A DNA stretch of 16,805 nt, taken from Treponema sp. (GTDB taxonomy: Bacteria; Spirochaetota; Spirochaetia; Treponematales; Treponemataceae). The DNA is taken from positions 1 through 16,805 of the forward strand of contig JAEDFM010000042.1 in assembly GCA_016292805.1 (NCBI GenBank), in the 5' to 3' direction. The notes under the pieces were generated by a model. That model did not search any database. It had not been told where the DNA came from and saw nothing but the letters and a program-made list of their open reading frames with translations. Within the stretch, counting starts at the first letter, position 1, and each line of letters opens with the position of its first letter. Below, piece by piece: positions 13,570-16,805 of the stretch. The position numbers and the translations under genes are program-made.

Positions 13570-15294
13570 TTACTGTTCGCCACCGAATACTTCTACACGG
13601 TGATCAAGCTGCTGCTGCATGAACTTGTTATATACTTCTGTCAATGGTTTCATCTGAGATGTATATTCTGCCCATGTTTTGTCGAAATCAGCAGGGTCGC
13701 CCATAATAACCTTTGGAAGATATTTTCTCTGGAGTGTTTCGAAACCTGTCATAGCAACTGCTGCATCATGTTCGAAACCATCATTTTCTGGAGATGGGTT
13801 ACACTGCCACATTGGATACCAACCAGCATTCTGTGGTGGATTTGAATCCACAAGAGCTGCATAAGAGTTAACTTTATATGCATCGAGGAGTTCAATATCG
13901 ATTGGTTGCATGAACTGAGCGATTTCATATTTTGTGTTAGCAATTGAGTTTGGATATCCATCAGAGAATGTTCCTTCCCATTTTGGAGCTTCTTCTGTGA
14001 AGAGCTGAGCTTTATTCTTGAGAGTGTAGTTGTTATCCTGAGAATTAGCTCTCTGTGTTTCTGTGTAGTATGGAGCACCTTTCTGACCTGTTACTGAACC
14101 ATCAGCATCGATCATATAGTCTTCACCTTCAAGACCCCAGTAGAGGCGTTTCTGGTTTTCTTCTTCAAGAACTTCATCCAAGAACTTCAAGATTTCAATA
14201 GCTTTCTTTTCACCACATTTTGTTGTGATACCATAACCACGCTGAAGGTTAGGAAGTGTAAGGTCACGATAGTGAGGTTTGATACTTTCATCAAATACAA
14301 CTGGAAGAGCTACATAAGTTCTATCATAGTGTCCAGAAGCTTTGATTGTGTTTTCAGCATCGTACATGAACTGCCATCCCTGGATGAACATACCAAGTAC
14401 ACGACCCTGAGCGATCTTAGCATAGTACTGGTCACGGTTATCTGTGAATGAAGCTGGATCAATAAGACCTCTCTGGTAATATCCATTAGCTAATTTGAAC
14501 CATTTTTCAGCATTTGCATCTGTGAAGTTATCTGTATAAACGTATTTTCCACCTTCTTTTGTAACATGTCCGTTACCATCGTTTGGATAACCAGCCAAGA
14601 AAGCAGGTGGGTTCCAAAGGTTGAATGCTTCCCAGTCAGCAGTAATGATGTTGAAACCGATTGTTTTAGCACCGTCTGTTTCTGGATATTTTTTGAGGTA
14701 TTTTTCGATCAAGTCGAAGTACTGATCAACAGTTTTTACTTCTGGATATCCGAATTCTTTAAGAACACGTTTCTGAATCCAGAAACCATTCTGGTTGTAT
14801 GATGCGTTCTGATCTGCACCATTGATTACACCATAGTTTGGAAGAGAATAGATGTGTTCTTTAATGATATTACCATTAGCATCTTTTTCAGAATCCTGGT
14901 CAATCATTTTTTTCCAAGCTGGCTGATAGTGTTTTACAATGTTTGGACAGTATTTTTCTACGAGAGGTTTAAGGTCGATAAGACAACCTGCACCCTGGAA
15001 TTTTTCTGAGTCAACTTCAACCATATCAGGTAAGTCACCAGATGCGATAAGTACACCAATTTTCTGGTCTTTATCACCAACCAAGATATCCCAGTTGAAT
15101 GTAACACCAAATTTTTCTTCGATCCACTTGTAGTCTCTGTTATCTGCAGGTGGCTGCTGACGCTGCTGAATTGTAAATACAGAAATGTTCAATGGTTTTT
15201 TAGCACCACTGCCAGATCCTTTACATCCAAAAGCACCAAAGCTTAATGCAACTAAAGCCATGGCACCTAATACTTTTGTAAGTACTTTTTTCAC
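13570..15294 (-). CDS. Extracellular solute-binding lipoprotein of an ABC sugar importer (LplA/YtcQ type)
   Basis: This 574-residue lipoprotein captures the sugar outside the inner membrane for the two downstream permeases. The signal peptide has a KK n-region, a hydrophobic core and the lipobox AFGC, with lipidated Cys24, followed by a short Gly/Ser/Lys linker. The mature part opens with LNISVFTI and KWIEEKFGVTFNWDILVGDK, then SGDLPDMVEVD, as in family 1 solute-binding proteins. The large size fits the LplA/YtcQ group used for oligosaccharides or complex glycan fragments. The start is GTG at 15292-15294, supported by a strong AAGGAGG six bases upstream. The gene leads the importer operon and is separated from the permeases by a terminator-like hairpin. 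The AraC-type gene is divergent, 236 bases away. Substrate is unknown; cello-oligosaccharide is a guess from the phosphorylase next door. Confidence 0.92.
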   Translation of the reverse strand: MKKVLTKVLGAMALVALSFGAFGCKGSGSGAKKPLNISVFTIQQRQQPPADNRDYKWIEEKFGVTFNWDILVGDKDQKIGVLIASGDLPDMVEVDSEKFQGAGCLIDLKPLVEKYCPNIVKHYQPAWKKMIDQDSEKDANGNIIKEHIYSLPNYGVINGADQNASYNQNGFWIQKRVLKEFGYPEVKTVDQYFDLIEKYLKKYPETDGAKTIGFNIITADWEAFNLWNPPAFLAGYPNDGNGHVTKEGGKYVYTDNFTDANAEKWFKLANGYYQRGLIDPASFTDNRDQYYAKIAQGRVLGMFIQGWQFMYDAENTIKASGHYDRTYVALPVVFDESIKPHYRDLTLPNLQRGYGITTKCGEKKAIEILKFLDEVLEEENQKRLYWGLEGEDYMIDADGSVTGQKGAPYYTETQRANSQDNNYTLKNKAQLFTEEAPKWEGTFSDGYPNSIANTKYEIAQFMQPIDIELLDAYKVNSYAALVDSNPPQNAGWYPMWQCNPSPENDGFEHDAAVAMTGFETLQRKYLPKVIMGDPADFDKTWAEYTSQMKPLTEVYNKFMQQQLDHRVEVFGGEQ

Positions 15295-15530
15295 TTTTGT
15301 CCTCCTTTAGGAACTTCATAAGTTTTTTGTAGTATTTCTAGGATAAGGCTGGAAAATGTTAAAAAATACAACTATATAATCTATATTTTTATTCTAAAGT
15401 CTTATTTTAGCATAAATTGGGATATATTTACTAATATTTCAAGTAAATTCCCCTATTTTTTACACTAAAATGCTAATATATAATGAAATATAGTTAAAAT
15501 ACACTATGTTTAAAAAGTAAAGGAGTTTCT
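15295..15530 (+). promoter_or_regulatory. Divergent regulatory region between the ABC operon and araC-type gene
   Basis: This 236-base, very AT-rich gap carries promoters in both directions. For the araC-type gene TATAAT (15479-15484) is a perfect -10; the matching -35 position is TTTTTT, poor by consensus, and an operator-like repeat (15443-15455) abuts it, as expected of an activator-dependent promoter. For the importer, TATAGT on the minus strand (15371-15376) with TTTAGA 16 bases upstream is a weak candidate, giving a leader of about 70 bases. An imperfect inverted repeat, GGGATATATTTAC (15419-15431) against GTAAATTCCC (15443-15452), lies between them and is a plausible site for the AraC-family dimer. 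Confidence 0.5.
15443..15455 (+). repeat. 13-base direct repeat, copy 1 (upstream of araC-type gene)
   Basis: GTAAATTCCCCTA occurs here and again at 16375-16387, in the same orientation, once on each side of the araC-type gene. This copy directly precedes the presumed -35 position of that gene, suggesting a regulator-binding site. Confidence 0.6.
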
Positions 15531-16358
15531 ATGGGATACGATTTTGAATCTTTATATAAAGGTACTGCATCTTTTCCTGTAGGCTTATTTGGACAGAACT
15601 CTTATATAGCAGAACCCCATCATCATCAGGAATTTGAACTGTTTTATATGAATAAAGGCTCTGCAAAAATCTCCTATAAGGAAAACGAACATGTTATGAC
15701 CTCTGGTGATGTTTTTTTTATTAATCCAGGCATAGACCACTGTGTTACAGAACAGAATGAAAGCTTCTATTACTACGCTCTCATTTTTGATTCCTCTGTT
15801 CTGGGGCCATCAACTGATGCATCACGAATTATTTTTGACCACATAATCATCAATCAAAAACTTTCCCTACCAGAAGAACTGCTGCAGAAAATCATCACAA
15901 CAACTCAGATTCTGCAGAAAAACAGTTTTGGAAAGGAAATTGCCGTAAAGAATCTTATTTTTGAAATTCTTTATTACATTATCAGCACAAGACAGTATGC
16001 TCCCCTTCCAGAGTTAAAGAATCTTCCTGATGATAAACGTTCTATTGATAGAGGCATTCAATTCATTAAGGTTCATTATAGAGAAAACATCACACTGGAA
16101 GATTTACTTCAGTCTACAAACTACAGCAAAAGTCATTTTATCAGGCTATTCAAAAACTATACCGGAATGAATTATACAGATTACCTAAACAGATTTAGAG
16201 TTGAAAAAGCTTGTCGCGATTTGATATATTCAAATAAGAATGTAACTCAGGTAGCTACAGAAAATGGATTTAATAACATTCAATACTTTTCTAAGATTTT
16301 TAAAAAGTATATGGAATGCACTCCTAAACAATACCAAAAACAGTGGAAGGCACTGTAA
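15531..16358 (+). CDS. AraC-family transcriptional regulator
   Basis: This 275-residue protein has an N-terminal cupin-like sensor domain (about 12-95), with the HHHQEFELFYMNKGSAKISY region and GDVFFINPGIDHCV. A helical linker follows, then a C-terminal double helix-turn-helix (about 175-272). The first HTH is ITLEDLLQSTNYSKSHFIRLFKNY (187-210). The second is NVTQVATENGFNNIQYFSKIFKKY (237-260), followed by the characteristic TPKQYQ. AAAGGAG lies about six bases before the ATG. Divergent placement against the sugar-importer operon is the standard arrangement for a local activator of that operon. The 13-base repeat before its own promoter suggests autoregulation. Arg is mostly AGA here, unlike the phosphorylase, GH3 and ilvC genes, in line with low expression. 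The ligand is unknown, probably a sugar. Confidence 0.93.
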   Translation: MGYDFESLYKGTASFPVGLFGQNSYIAEPHHHQEFELFYMNKGSAKISYKENEHVMTSGDVFFINPGIDHCVTEQNESFYYYALIFDSSVLGPSTDASRIIFDHIIINQKLSLPEELLQKIITTTQILQKNSFGKEIAVKNLIFEILYYIISTRQYAPLPELKNLPDDKRSIDRGIQFIKVHYRENITLEDLLQSTNYSKSHFIRLFKNYTGMNYTDYLNRFRVEKACRDLIYSNKNVTQVATENGFNNIQYFSKIFKKYMECTPKQYQKQWKAL

Positions 16359-16374
16359 TTTATAGGAATGTTAG

Positions 16375-16394
16375 GTAAATTCCCCTAGTATAAT
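16375..16394 (+). promoter_or_regulatory. 13-base direct repeat, copy 2, followed by a consensus -10
   Basis: GTAAATTCCCCTA (16375-16387) is the second copy of the element seen before the araC-type gene. One base later comes a perfect TATAAT (16389-16394). The hexamer at the -35 distance (GAATGT) is poor. If active, the start would fall near 16401 and the RNA would end at the terminator about 60 bases on. Confidence 0.4.
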
Positions 16395-16420
16395 AGGAGA
16401 GAAAGTTTATTTTGACATAA

Positions 16421-16463
16421 AAAAAGCGATTACCGGTGCACTTCAGTCAGGTAATCGCTTTTT
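16421..16463 (+). terminator. Bidirectional terminator between araC-type gene and AGCS symporter gene
   Basis: Arms 16421-16434 and 16450-16463 form a perfect 14-bp stem (core AGCGATTACC with GGTAATCGCT) around a 15-base loop. T-runs follow in both directions, so it can serve both convergent genes. Confidence 0.92.
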
Positions 16464-16495
16464 ATTTAACAACCTGAAAAAACCAGGCTATTCAA

Positions 16496-16805
16496 CTACT
16501 TTAATGTAGGATATTTTTCAAAGTATGACTTTGTTTCTCTAGCAGCAACACCAGAAAGAACAATCAAAGAAATACAGTTAGGAATTGCCATCAAACCGTT
16601 TGTAATATCGGCGATAGTAAATACCTGTGTTACTGTGAAGTAAGGTCCGATGAATACAGCAATAATGTATACCCAGCGGAAAATCTTAACTAATGTCATG
16701 TTACCTTTTGTTAAGTATTCAAGACATTTTTCTGAGTAATAGTCCCATCCAAGAATTGTTGTAAATGCAAAGAATACAAGACAAAGCATAAGGAGGAACT
16801 GAACA
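16496..16805 (-). CDS. C-terminal part of an AGCS-family sodium:alanine/glycine symporter (5' end outside window)
   Basis: The frame is open from the right edge to TAG at 16496-16498, giving about 102 residues of the C-terminus. The segment FFAFTTILGWDYYSEKCLEYL matches the highly conserved late-helix signature of Na+:alanine symporters. It is followed by two further hydrophobic stretches (IFRWVYIIAVFIGPYF and LMAIPNCISLIVLSG) and a short charged tail. An internal ATG at 16789 is not the start, because the coding frame and family similarity continue upstream of it (VQFLL). These carriers import alanine or glycine with sodium across the inner membrane. The gene is convergent with the araC-type gene and shares its bidirectional terminator; no functional link to the sugar genes is evident. 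Confidence 0.9.
   Translation of the reverse strand, partial: VQFLLMLCLVFFAFTTILGWDYYSEKCLEYLTKGNMTLVKIFRWVYIIAVFIGPYFTVTQVFTIADITNGLMAIPNCISLIVLSGVAARETKSYFEKYPTLK

Overview
The window looks like chromosome from a low-GC gut or rumen spirochaete, most likely a Treponema. This is an inference from base composition and from the gene set: carbohydrate phosphorolysis, an LplABC-type sugar importer, and lipoprotein and MnmG sequences of spirochaete style. I could not run a search to confirm it, and a fibre-associated Firmicute is the main alternative. There are no tRNA or rRNA genes, CRISPR arrays or insertion sequences that I can see, and no gene-free stretch longer than about 240 bases.

Layout. 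Positions 1-305 hold the C-terminal end of a plus-strand Pro/His/Lys-rich repeat protein with a possible zinc ribbon. A minus-strand block (341-3718) follows: mnmG, a gph-type phosphatase, a frameshifted MFS transporter remnant and a small EamA-type membrane protein. A plus-strand block (3831-11357) carries cytidine deaminase, a bacterial GH3-family acyl-adenylating enzyme, ilvC (class II ketol-acid reductoisomerase), a LacI-family repressor and a GH94 cellobiose phosphorylase. Convergent to it on the minus strand (11593-15294) is an ABC sugar importer: a solute-binding lipoprotein and two permeases, with no ATPase. A divergent AraC-family regulator (15531-16358) lies upstream of the importer. 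The window ends in the C-terminus of a minus-strand AGCS sodium:amino-acid symporter.

How the genes work together. The LacI repressor promoter and the cellobiose phosphorylase promoter share the same 14-base operator half (TTTACGAAAACGTT) in opposite orientations. This suggests an autoregulated, sugar-induced switch for cellobiose phosphorolysis. The neighbouring importer, probably controlled by the AraC protein, may bring in the oligosaccharides, but its substrate cannot be read from sequence. GH3 and ilvC are 52 bases apart and probably co-transcribed.

The observations most worth checking are an apparently leaderless mnmG promoter, the GH3-ilvC pairing, the shared LacI-type operator, a 13-base direct repeat flanking araC, a terminator-like hairpin inside the importer operon, the MFS gene remnant, and the truncated repeat protein at the left edge. 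I found no clear evidence of an entirely new multi-gene system.
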